Positions 43,652-51,572 of a stretch of DNA of 64,000 bases are shown one piece after another. The notes below the pieces were generated by a model. That model had not been told where the DNA came from. It ran no database searches and saw only the letters and a program-made list of their open reading frames with translations. A program made the translations under genes and the position numbers. Each line of letters opens with the position of its first letter. The first letter of the stretch is position 1. This DNA is from Bradyrhizobium sp. dw_411 (GTDB lineage Bacteria; Pseudomonadota; Alphaproteobacteria; Rhizobiales; Xanthobacteraceae): contig NZ_JAAVUY010000017.1 in assembly GCF_018449695.1 (NCBI RefSeq), positions 1-64,000 of the forward strand. The letters are read 5' to 3'.

Positions 43652-44440
43652 TTACTCCGCGGTCCAGCCGCCATCGATGGAGATGTTGGTGCCGGTGATC
43701 TGGGCGGCATCGTCGCCGCACAGGAACAGCGCTAATGCTGCGACCTGCTCTGACGTGACGAACTCCTTGGTCGGCTGCGCGTCGAGCAGCACGTCGTTGA
43801 TCACCTGCTCCTTGGTCATGTTGCGCGCCTTCATGGTCTCCGGAATCTGATGCTCGACCAGCGGCGTCCAGACGTAGCCGGGGCTGATGCAGTTGCAGGT
43901 GATCTTGAAGGTCGCAAGCTCCAGCGCGGCGGTCTTGGTGAGGCCGGCGATGCCGTGCTTGGCCGAGACATAGGCCGACTTGAACGGCGAGGCCACCAGC
44001 GAATGCGCCGATGCGGTGTTGATGATGCGGCCCCAGCCGCGCTTCTTCATGCCGGGAATCACCGCGCGGATGCCGTGAAACGCCGACGACAAATTGATCG
44101 CGATGATGGCGTCCCATTTCTCGATCGGGAATTCCTCGATCGGCGAAACGAACTGGATGCCGGCATTGTTGACCAGGATGTCGACCGAGCCGAAGGTGCT
44201 TTCTCCCAGCGCGATCATGCCGGCGATTTCGGCCGGCTTGGTCATGTCGGCGGGCGAATGGATCGCCTTGACCTTGAAATCGGTCTCGATCGCAGAGCGT
44301 TCCTTTTCGATATCGGCCGGCACGCCCATGCCGTTGATTACGATATTGGCGCCGGCGCTCGCGAAGGCCCGCGCATATGCCAAGCCGATGCCGCTGGTCG
44401 AACCGGTCACTACAGCGGTCTTGCCTGTCAACGTACCCAT
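43652..44440 (-). CDS. bdhA: 3-hydroxybutyrate dehydrogenase
   Basis: A 262-aa NAD-dependent short-chain dehydrogenase that oxidises D-3-hydroxybutyrate to acetoacetate in polyhydroxybutyrate breakdown. Motifs are VTGSTSGIGLAYARAFA (NAD loop), VDILVNNAGIQ, the catalytic Ser-Tyr-Lys in INTASAHSLVASPFKSAYVSAKHG, and the C-terminal NISIDGGWTAE. It follows the patatin gene by 4 bp on the same strand. The linkage of bdhA with a patatin-like gene is known from Legionella. Confidence 0.95.
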   Translation of the reverse strand: MGTLTGKTAVVTGSTSGIGLAYARAFASAGANIVINGMGVPADIEKERSAIETDFKVKAIHSPADMTKPAEIAGMIALGESTFGSVDILVNNAGIQFVSPIEEFPIEKWDAIIAINLSSAFHGIRAVIPGMKKRGWGRIINTASAHSLVASPFKSAYVSAKHGIAGLTKTAALELATFKITCNCISPGYVWTPLVEHQIPETMKARNMTKEQVINDVLLDAQPTKEFVTSEQVAALALFLCGDDAAQITGTNISIDGGWTAE

Positions 44441-44444
44441 TCTG

Positions 44445-45623
44445 TCACTCCTGTTTGCCCGTGGGGGTTTCGGGGCTATCCCCGGTGAGATCGTATGTCA
44501 CCATTGTTTCATCTGATTGGGGCCGCTCGAGCCAATCCTTGTGACGCATCGACAAATGAACGTCGCGCGTCCCGGCGCCCCAATGCTCGACCATGCCGAC
44601 ATGCGAGAAATCATAGTCCTTGGAGGACGATTCATAGTTCTTGCTGCGGTAGATCAGATGCACCACGGTGACGGTGTTTTCCTTGGCGGCCTTTCGGAGA
44701 ATGTCGACCGATGGATCGTTCTGGAGATTTTCTGGCAGTTTGCCGATCAGGTCGCGCAGCGCCCTGCGGGCATTGTGGACCTGCTTGTTCTTGTCGGTAT
44801 TCATGCGGGTGCGGCTGGAAAAGCGGATGTCTTTTTCGCGCTCCGCGGCCTCGAGCAACGTCACCGGCAGATCTCCGCGCGCGCTGAACAGGTCGACCTG
44901 GAAGATCAGGAGATCGTCGGTAGCATCTTCATCCAGCACGTAGTCGAGCGGTGTGTTGGACGAGATACCCCCATCCCAGTAATGCTCGCCTTCGATTTCG
45001 ATCGACGGGAACCCCGGCGGCAGCGCGCCGGACGCCATGATATGTTCCGGGCCGATTTTCTTGCCGAGCTTCTTGAAATCGACATTGTCGAAATAGCAGA
45101 AATTGCCGGTCGTGACGTTCACCGCACCGACGCTGAGGCGGGTCTTCAGATCATTGATACGATCGAAATCGACCAGATGCTCCAGCGTCTTGCGAAGCGG
45201 TGCGGTGTCGTAATAGCTCAGGGATTGCGAGCTGCCCTGCGGCCACAGCGGCGCCGGCGGAAATCGCGGCTGGAAGAATCCGGGTACGCCGAATGTGGCG
45301 ATCAGGGCCGCGCTGGTTTCGTTGAACAGCGATCGTCCGCGGTCGCTTTTTGCGATCGGATTCCAGGGCACAGGTGACGACACCATTTCCCAGAATTCCT
45401 TGAGCCGCGGCACCCGCTTTTCGGGCGCGTTACCGGCGATGATCGCCGCGTTGATGGCGCCGATCGAAATGCCGGCAACCCACTCCGGCTCGAAATCGAA
45501 ATGGCACAGCGCCTGATAGGCGCCGGCCTGATAGGAGCCCAGCGCACCGCCGCCTTGCAGAACGAGGACACGCTTTGCCGTAGCGGGCGTTCCGGCAGGC
45601 TCTGGATTGACAGAATTCATCAT
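44445..45623 (-). CDS. Patatin-like phospholipase (DUF3734 type)
   Basis: A 392-aa lipid acyl hydrolase. It shows the patatin oxyanion motif LQGGGALGSYQAG (about 20-32), nucleophile elbow GISIG (about 50) and DGGI (about 218), completing a Ser-Asp dyad, followed by a C-terminal DUF3734 region (about 290-380). It could release fatty acids from membrane lipid, or act in polyhydroxybutyrate metabolism given bdhA directly downstream. AGGGGCG next to ATG 45623 decides the start; an upstream in-frame ATG has no site. Confidence 0.88.
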   Translation of the reverse strand: MMNSVNPEPAGTPATAKRVLVLQGGGALGSYQAGAYQALCHFDFEPEWVAGISIGAINAAIIAGNAPEKRVPRLKEFWEMVSSPVPWNPIAKSDRGRSLFNETSAALIATFGVPGFFQPRFPPAPLWPQGSSQSLSYYDTAPLRKTLEHLVDFDRINDLKTRLSVGAVNVTTGNFCYFDNVDFKKLGKKIGPEHIMASGALPPGFPSIEIEGEHYWDGGISSNTPLDYVLDEDATDDLLIFQVDLFSARGDLPVTLLEAAEREKDIRFSSRTRMNTDKNKQVHNARRALRDLIGKLPENLQNDPSVDILRKAAKENTVTVVHLIYRSKNYESSSKDYDFSHVGMVEHWGAGTRDVHLSMRHKDWLERPQSDETMVTYDLTGDSPETPTGKQE

Positions 45624-45715
45624 CGCCCCTGGTTCGACCAAGAAAACTGGTTCTACCGTGGCGTTAGTTCGTGATGGCGTCAATCAGCGAGGCGAAAAGC
45701 CGGATCAAGCCGTGG

Positions 45716-46219
45716 TTATCGCGCGTCCGATGATGCCAGAATCAGCGTCCAGAACACCTTGTATTTGGTATTCGGAGCATAGCTCGCCGCGATGCCTAAT
45801 TTTGTGACACCATTTTGAAGCATATTGGCCCGGTGTGGAGGCGAGTCACGCCAGCCCGAAAAAGCCTCGGCCAGCGTGTGATATCCGGCGGAAACATTTT
45901 CCACCGCCAGCGTCGCGGGGTATCCGGCCGCGGCCAACCGTTTCGGCAGCGGCGCCTTGACGTCATGGTCAAGTTTGTTGCGGCTGGCCATCGCCTGCGA
46001 CTGCCCTTCGGCGATCTTCATCAGTTCGGGATCGACCACCACGGCGCCGAGACCGTTGTTCTGCCGGTAGAGCGAAATCATCGAGGCCGCGGCCTGGGGA
46101 TCGAGCTTGGCGCCGCCATCGGCCATGTTCGAATACATGGTGGGCTGTTCGACGGGAACCTCCGCCGCGCAGCCTGCCAGTGCCAAAAGCCCCAAAATGG
46201 CGATTATCGCCCGTTTCAT
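45716..46219 (-). CDS. CAP-domain (SCP-like) lipoprotein
   Basis: A 167-aa protein. A lipoprotein signal (MKRAIIAILGLLALAGC, lipobox LAGC) is followed by a CAP/PR-1 domain with LDHDVKAPL, AENVSAG-like VENVSAGYHTLAEAFSGW and SPPHRANMLQNGVTKLGI, the CAP signature. The role of bacterial CAP proteins is unknown. It is upstream of the patatin-bdhA operon on the same strand, 92 bp away. Confidence 0.87.
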   Translation of the reverse strand: MKRAIIAILGLLALAGCAAEVPVEQPTMYSNMADGGAKLDPQAAASMISLYRQNNGLGAVVVDPELMKIAEGQSQAMASRNKLDHDVKAPLPKRLAAAGYPATLAVENVSAGYHTLAEAFSGWRDSPPHRANMLQNGVTKLGIAASYAPNTKYKVFWTLILASSDAR

Positions 46220-46227
46220 CGAATCCC

Positions 46228-46339
46228 CTAGTCTAAAGCGTTTTAAAGCGAAGTGGATACCGGTTCGCGTGAAGAAAACGCGTCAAAACAAAAGACTAGA
46301 GCCCGGTTCTGATTCAATCAGAACCGCTATGGCTCTAAC
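46228..46339. repeat. Composite palindromic element (MITE-like)
   Basis: A 72-bp unit is framed by CTAGTCT (46228-46234) and AGACTAG (46293-46299), a perfect 7-bp inverted pair. It contains GCGAAGTGGATACCGGTTCG, a common rhizobial motif also seen in altered form near 32525. Directly joined is a foldback of 11 perfect pairs: CGGTTCTGATT, one C, and its exact complement (46304-46326), flanked by TAGAGC and GCTCTA. It lies upstream of the CAP gene. Confidence 0.75.
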
Positions 46340-46426
46340 CGGCAGTTGTTGCATACCAACCGTGGCTGAATGGTGAACGGCGTTTTTTTAACTCATCCGA
46401 ACAGCGCCCGGGGCGATGTTTCCCGG

Positions 46427-47470
46427 CTACTCGGTGGCGGCGAATATCCGGTAGCGGCGGGGCTGCAGCCCGACGATATCGCCGGCCTTGAGTTCCCGGT
46501 CCCGGGGCGCGTCGATCTCGATCACGCTCTCGCCGCCGGACAGAGCGACTTCGGCGCGCTGGATCGGGCCGAAGGTGCGCACATGCCGGACCGCGCCTTC
46601 GAGCGCGCCGCTGCCGGCCGGGCCAACCTGCATGTCATGACGGCGGACGAATAATTTCGATGGGCCGGAAGCAAGCCCGTTCGCGGCGATATTGAGCGCC
46701 CGGCCGCCGAGCCGCACACAGCCATCGCATACCTCCACCGGCAGCACGATCGACTCGCCGATGAAACTGTGCACGAAGGCGGTGGCGGGATTGTCATAGA
46801 CATCGCCGGGCGTCCCGATCTGCTCGATACGACCCTTGTCCATCACCACCACGCGATTGGCGACCTCGAGCGCTTCTTCCTGATCGTGGGTGACGAAGAT
46901 CGAGGTGACATTGATCTCCTGGTGCAGCGAGCGCAGCCATTGCCGCAATTCCTTGCGCACCTTGGCGTCGAGCGCGCCGAACGGTTCGTCAAGCAACAGA
47001 ATGCGTGGCTCGATCGCCAGCGCACGCGCCAGGGCAATGCGCTGGCGCTGGCCGCCGGACAATTGGCTTGGATAGCGATCGGCCAGCCAGTCAAGTTGCA
47101 CCAGGTCCAGCAATTCCTTGACCCGGCGCCGGATGCCGGTTTCGTCCTTGCGTATCGCGCGCGGCTGCACCCTCAGACCGAACGCGACGTTTTCGAACAC
47201 GGTCATATGACGAAACAGCGCGTAGTGCTGAAACACGAATCCGACATGGCGCTCGCCCGCACCGTGGGCGAGCGCGTTCTCGCCATCGAACGACACCTCG
47301 CCGGCATCGGGCCAGTCCAGCCCCGCGATGATCCGCAGCAATGTGGTCTTGCCCGAGCCTGACGGCCCGAGCAGCGCCAGCAACTCGCCGTTGGCGGCCT
47401 TGAGATCGACGCCGTCGAGCGCGGCAAAGGCGCCGAACCGCTTTACAATGTTCTTGACTTCAATCGCCAC
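46427..47470 (-). CDS. cysA: Sulfate/thiosulfate ABC importer ATPase (CysA)
   Basis: A 347-aa cytoplasmic ATPase. Walker A LLGPSGSGKTT, Q-loop VFQHYALFRHMTVFENV, signature LSGGQRQRIALARALA, Walker B ILLLDEPFGALD and the switch HDQEEALEVA are all present. A C-terminal TOBE-type regulatory region follows (about 240-347). It powers CysT/CysW. The GTG at 47470 gives the usual V-A-I-E-V start and overlaps the cysW stop by 11 bp; an ATG at 47503 would give a longer form. Confidence 0.94.
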   Translation of the reverse strand: MAIEVKNIVKRFGAFAALDGVDLKAANGELLALLGPSGSGKTTLLRIIAGLDWPDAGEVSFDGENALAHGAGERHVGFVFQHYALFRHMTVFENVAFGLRVQPRAIRKDETGIRRRVKELLDLVQLDWLADRYPSQLSGGQRQRIALARALAIEPRILLLDEPFGALDAKVRKELRQWLRSLHQEINVTSIFVTHDQEEALEVANRVVVMDKGRIEQIGTPGDVYDNPATAFVHSFIGESIVLPVEVCDGCVRLGGRALNIAANGLASGPSKLFVRRHDMQVGPAGSGALEGAVRHVRTFGPIQRAEVALSGGESVIEIDAPRDRELKAGDIVGLQPRRYRIFAATE

Positions 47471-48329
47471 GCGGAAGTTGCCCTTCGTCCAGATGCCGTT
47501 CAAGAATGGTTTTCGCCACCAGCGTGATCAGCGCCAACAGCGCCAACAGCGATGCGATCGCGAACGACGATACGAATTGATATTCATTATAGAGAATCTC
47601 GACCAGCAGCGGCATGGTATTGGTCTCGCCGCGGATATGCCCCGAGACCACCGACACCGCGCCGAATTCACCCATCGCGCGCGCGTTGCTCAGCAGCACA
47701 CCATACAGCACGCCCCATTTGATATTCGGCAAAGTGACGCGGAAGAAGGTCTGCAGACCCGAAGCGCCGAGCGAAATCGCGGCCTCTTCCTCCTGCGTGC
47801 CCTGTTCCTGCATCAGCGGGATCAACGCCCGCGCGACAAAAGGAAACGTCACGAAGATGGTCGCCAGCGCGATGCCCGGCACCGCGAACAACACGTGGAC
47901 ATTATGGCTTTGCAGCCAGGGACCCCAGTAGCCCTGCGCACCGAACAGCAGCACAAACACCAGACCCGATATCACCGGGCTGACTGAAAATGGCAGATCG
48001 ATCAGCGAGATCAGGAAGGTCTTACCACGAAAATCGAATTTGGCGATCGCCCAGGCCGCGACCAGACCGAACACGAGATTGAGGCTGACGGAAATCGCGG
48101 CGACGCACAGCGTCAGCCTGATCGCCGACAGCGCCTCCGGATCGGAAAGCGCTGCAACATAGGCGCCGATGCCCCTGGAAAAAGCCTGCGCGAACACCAC
48201 GACCAGCGGCAGCACGACGAACACCGTGAGAAAAATCAGCGCGATCGCGATGATGATGCCGCGCACCAGCCGGGGTTCGGTGCGCAGGTCGTCCCGGACA
48301 GAACCTGGAGAGATTTGTAGCTCGCTCAT
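47460..48329 (-). CDS. cysW: Sulfate ABC importer permease CysW
   Basis: A 289-aa inner-membrane permease with about six helices. The ABC importer coupling motif is EEEAAISLGASGLQTFFRVTLP (about residues 183-204), and SDPEALSAIRLTLCVAAISV plus IDLPFSVSPVISGLVFVLLFG are typical for CysW. The start at 48329 (MSELQISPG) lies 11 bp after the cysT stop at 48341. It forms the channel with CysT. Confidence 0.93.
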   Translation of the reverse strand: MSELQISPGSVRDDLRTEPRLVRGIIIAIALIFLTVFVVLPLVVVFAQAFSRGIGAYVAALSDPEALSAIRLTLCVAAISVSLNLVFGLVAAWAIAKFDFRGKTFLISLIDLPFSVSPVISGLVFVLLFGAQGYWGPWLQSHNVHVLFAVPGIALATIFVTFPFVARALIPLMQEQGTQEEEAAISLGASGLQTFFRVTLPNIKWGVLYGVLLSNARAMGEFGAVSVVSGHIRGETNTMPLLVEILYNEYQFVSSFAIASLLALLALITLVAKTILERHLDEGQLPRGD

Positions 48330-48340
48330 CTGGTCAATCC

Positions 48341-49177
48341 TCAATGCGCGGGAATGCGCATCTGCGCCCAGCGCTGGATGCGATTGACTGCAAAGATGAT
48401 CAGGAATGACGCTACCAGCATGACGACCGCGATCGCAGTGGCGTCCGCATACCGAAATTCCGACAGCCGGATCACGATCAGGAGCGGCGCGATTTCGGAT
48501 ACGTTGGGCAGATTGCCGGCGATGAAGATCACCGAGCCGTACTCGCCGACGGCCCGCGCGAAGGCCAGCGCAAAGCCTGTCAGCAGCGCCGGGATCAGGC
48601 TCGGCAGGATCACCCGGAACACCGTGTTCAAGCGGCTGGCGCCGAGGCTGGCGGCGGCTTCCTCGATCTCGACGTCGAGATCGATCAATACGGGCTGAAC
48701 CGTCCGCACCACGAAGGGGATGCCGATGAAGATCATCGCGATGAAAATTCCGGTTGGCGTAAACGCCACCTTGATACCGAGTTCGGCCAGCGGCGCACCG
48801 AGCCAGCCTTTTTGCGCGAACAGCGACGTCAAGGCGATGCCGGCCACCGCCGTCGGCAATGCAAAGGGAATATCGACGATGGCATCGAATATTCGGCGGC
48901 CCGGAAAACGATATCGCACCAGCGCCCAGACGATGACCGTTCCCATCACCAAATTGACCAACGCAGCAGCGAAGGCGAGCCCGAACGAAATCTTCAGGGC
49001 GTTGAGCGTGCGGCGGCTGGAAAGGATATCCCAGAACTGGTCCGGGCTGAGTTCAAGCGTCTTGAGGAACAGGCCCGCGAGCGGAATCAGGATGATGACG
49101 GAGAGCCAGGTCAGGGTCAGGCCCATGGTGAGACCGAACCCCGGCAAGGTGCTGCGTCGTCCCGTGCTTCCGCTCAC
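48341..49177 (-). CDS. cysT: Sulfate ABC importer permease CysT
   Basis: A 278-aa inner-membrane permease with six helices starting at residue 17. It shows the CysT-typical VDIPFALPTAVAGIALTSLF and the coupling loop EEAAASLGASRLNTVFRVILP (about 165-185). It follows the binding-protein gene by 27 bp in the sbp-cysT-cysW-cysA order. Confidence 0.93.
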   Translation of the reverse strand: MSGSTGRRSTLPGFGLTMGLTLTWLSVIILIPLAGLFLKTLELSPDQFWDILSSRRTLNALKISFGLAFAAALVNLVMGTVIVWALVRYRFPGRRIFDAIVDIPFALPTAVAGIALTSLFAQKGWLGAPLAELGIKVAFTPTGIFIAMIFIGIPFVVRTVQPVLIDLDVEIEEAAASLGASRLNTVFRVILPSLIPALLTGFALAFARAVGEYGSVIFIAGNLPNVSEIAPLLIVIRLSEFRYADATAIAVVMLVASFLIIFAVNRIQRWAQMRIPAH

Positions 49178-49204
49178 AACGCCCCCTGCCTCCCGGCAAT
49201 GATG

Positions 49205-50194
49205 TCAATTCTTGTAGATCTGGTCGAACACGCCGCCTTCGCTGAAGTGTTCCTTCTGGGCCTTGGCCCAGCCGCCGAACACGTCATCGATGGTGAACAG
49301 TTCGACCTTCGCGAACGAGCTTTCATATTGCTTCGCGATCTCCGGATCGCGCGGACGATAGGAGTTGCGTGCGGCAATTTCCTGACCGTCCTTGGTGTAC
49401 CAATACCGCAGATAGGCTTCCGCGACCGCGCGCGATCCCTTTTTATCCGCAACGGCATCGACGATGGACAGCGGCGGCTCCGCCAGGATGGACAGCGGCG
49501 GCGACACGATCTCGAACTTGTCCTTGCCGAATTCGCGCTGGGCGAGAAATGCCTCGTTCTCCCACGCCAGCAGCACGTCGCCGACGCCGCGCTCGACAAA
49601 GGTCACCGTCGAACCCCGCGCGCCCGTATCCAGCACCGGCACGTTCTTGTAGATATCGCCGACGAATTGTTTCGCCTTGTCGGCAGAGCCGTATTTCTTC
49701 AAGGCGTAGCCCCAGGCAGCGAGGTAATTCCAGCGCGCGCCGCCCGACGTCTTTGGGTTCGGCGTGATCACATCGACGCCCGGCTTGATCAGATCGTCCC
49801 AATCCTTGATGCCTTTGGGATTGCCCTTGCGAACCAGAAACACAATGGTCGACGTGTAAGGCGAGGCGTTCAGCGGCAGGCGCTTCTGCCAATCCGCCGA
49901 TAACAGCCCTTTGGCCGCAATGGCATCGACATCATAGGCCAGCGCCAGCGTCACCACATCGGCCTGCAGGCCGTCGATGACGGCACGGGCCTGCGAGCCG
50001 GAGCCGCCATGCGACTGCTTGATCTCAACGCTCTTGCCGGTTTCCTTCTGATAAGCCGCCGCGAAAGCCTTGTTGAAATCCCCGTAGAGTTCGCGGGTCG
50101 GATCGTAGGACACGTTGAGCAGCGTCACGTCGGCGGCAAATGCCGAACCCACCCAGAACAGTCCGGCAACAACAGGCAGAATACGGCGTATCAT
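49205..50194 (-). CDS. sbp: Sulfate-binding periplasmic protein
   Basis: A 329-aa periplasmic binding protein with signal peptide MIRRILPVVAGLFWVGSAFA and mature start ADVTLLNVSYDPTRELY, the hallmark of Sbp. Further motifs are QSHGGSGSQARAVIDGLQADVVTLAL and NPKTSGGARWNYLAAWGYAL, which line the sulfate site. GGAGACC ahead of ATG 50194 marks the start. It leads the importer operon; a palindrome upstream may be its operator. Confidence 0.94.
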   Translation of the reverse strand: MIRRILPVVAGLFWVGSAFAADVTLLNVSYDPTRELYGDFNKAFAAAYQKETGKSVEIKQSHGGSGSQARAVIDGLQADVVTLALAYDVDAIAAKGLLSADWQKRLPLNASPYTSTIVFLVRKGNPKGIKDWDDLIKPGVDVITPNPKTSGGARWNYLAAWGYALKKYGSADKAKQFVGDIYKNVPVLDTGARGSTVTFVERGVGDVLLAWENEAFLAQREFGKDKFEIVSPPLSILAEPPLSIVDAVADKKGSRAVAEAYLRYWYTKDGQEIAARNSYRPRDPEIAKQYESSFAKVELFTIDDVFGGWAKAQKEHFSEGGVFDQIYKN

Positions 50195-50273
50195 GTCGGT
50201 CTCCATTCGGCTCGATGACGGGATCGTCACCGACGGGCCAGTGGACATCACTCGGATTGATGCGATTTTAAGT

Positions 50274-50294
50274 CAACGAAACCGGATTTCGTTG
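50274..50294. promoter_or_regulatory. Inverted repeat upstream of the sulfate importer operon
   Basis: CAACGAAA, five bases, TTTCGTTG is a perfect 8-bp dyad 80 bp before sbp and 26 bp after the cysH stop. It could be an operator or the end of the cysH mRNA. A GAAA-spacer-TTTC core also occurs upstream of cysD. Confidence 0.45.
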
Positions 50295-50319
50295 TTCGTA
50301 ACGCCGCAGCATCATTGTC

Positions 50320-51060
50320 CTACGAAGTCTTGACGGTATGGATGCCGCATTCGGTCTTGGGACGGCCGCGCCAGCGTCCGGCCCGCATGTCTTCATCGGG
50401 CGAGGTCCGGCTGGTGCAGGGCATGCAGCCGACCGACAGATATCCCGACGCCTTGAGCGGATGCGGCGGCAGGTTGGCCTGCACATAGATCGCCTCAACG
50501 GCCTCGCGCGAGATGTTGGCGAACGGGTTGAATTTCAATCTCCCGCCATCCTCCTCGACCACCGGGATAGCGGCACGGGCACCACCCTGAAACCGCTTGC
50601 GGCCGTTGATCCAGCCGCCAAACGGCGCCAACGCCCTTTGCAACGGCTCAACCTTCCGGATCCGGCAACAGGCATCGGGGTCAGAGAACCACAATTCGCG
50701 GTCCGGATCTTCGTGCAACAATGTCGCATCCAGCGGCTTGATCGAACGGACATCGCGCAAACCAAGCGCCGCAATCAGGGTATCGCGATAGGCCAGTGTC
50801 TCCTCGAATAGCCATCCGGTATCGAGAAAAATCACCGGGATAGCAGCATCGACGTCAGCCACGACTTTAAGCAAGGCGGCCGACTCGGTACCGAATGATG
50901 AAACCACGGCGAGTTGCTCACGGCCGACCGCCTTCACGGCCGCCGTGATCACCTCCGCCGGCGTCGCGTGACGAAGCGCACGGTCCAATCCGTCGGCCGG
51001 TGGTAAATCCACCGTATCCGCCATCCGTTCCGCCAACGCCCCCTGCACGCGTTCGTTCAC
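50320..51060 (-). CDS. cysH: Adenylyl-sulfate (APS) reductase, CysH family
   Basis: A 246-aa cytoplasmic reductase that turns APS into sulfite using thioredoxin. The Cys pairs DACCRIRKVEPL (about residue 131) and GCMPCTS (about 213) are the [4Fe-4S] ligands of the APS-reducing type, absent from enterobacterial PAPS reductase. The catalytic Cys is in ECGIH near the C-terminus. The start overlaps the stop of the DUF934 gene by 4 bp. Confidence 0.94.
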   Translation of the reverse strand: MNERVQGALAERMADTVDLPPADGLDRALRHATPAEVITAAVKAVGREQLAVVSSFGTESAALLKVVADVDAAIPVIFLDTGWLFEETLAYRDTLIAALGLRDVRSIKPLDATLLHEDPDRELWFSDPDACCRIRKVEPLQRALAPFGGWINGRKRFQGGARAAIPVVEEDGGRLKFNPFANISREAVEAIYVQANLPPHPLKASGYLSVGCMPCTSRTSPDEDMRAGRWRGRPKTECGIHTVKTS

Positions 51061-51572
51061 TGGCCGGCGCTCTCCGAATGGCGCTGCTGCATTCGCCGGT
51101 GAAGGGCGGTGAGGCGGCCATCGCCGGTCGGCTGGTAGAACACCGAATAACGCTTGGCGGTCTGCGCGAAGGCTTCCGCGTCACTTTCCTTTCTCACCTC
51201 AAAGGTGTCGAAGCCGGCGCGCAGCATGAACACGAACTGGTCGCGCAATACCTGGCCGGTTGCGCGCAACTCGCCCTTGTACGAATGGCGCTCCCGGAGC
51301 AGCCGCGCCTGGCTATAGGCGCGGCCGTCGCGAAAGATCGGAAATACCAGGGCCACCGCCGCGAGGCGGTCGAGATATGGCACGAGATCGTCGACATCGC
51401 GGTTGTTCGGCCAGATCACGCCGGTTTTTCCGGCGCGGCGCGACAACGTTTCCGCATCGGCCAGAAAACGCGCCGACGAAATCAGGATCGCGCCGTCGCC
51501 GGGAATCTCGGCGTCGTCGGCCACATGGACGAATTCGTCGCCGGCGATTTTTCCGTTCCTAACGAGTGGCAT
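51057..51572 (-). CDS. DUF934 family protein in the sulfite-reduction operon
   Basis: A 171-aa soluble protein starting MPLVRNGKIAGDEFVHVAD at 51572, which overlaps the cysI stop by 14 bp. The DUF934 core is visible: GVIWPNNRDVDDL, VFPIFRDGRAYSQARLLRER and GELRATGQVLRDQFVFMLRAGFD. It has no cysteines or recognisable cofactor motif. Genes of this family accompany cysI or cysH in many proteobacteria, so a supporting role in sulfite reduction is inferred. Confidence 0.88.
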   Translation of the reverse strand: MPLVRNGKIAGDEFVHVADDAEIPGDGAILISSARFLADAETLSRRAGKTGVIWPNNRDVDDLVPYLDRLAAVALVFPIFRDGRAYSQARLLRERHSYKGELRATGQVLRDQFVFMLRAGFDTFEVRKESDAEAFAQTAKRYSVFYQPTGDGRLTALHRRMQQRHSESAGQ

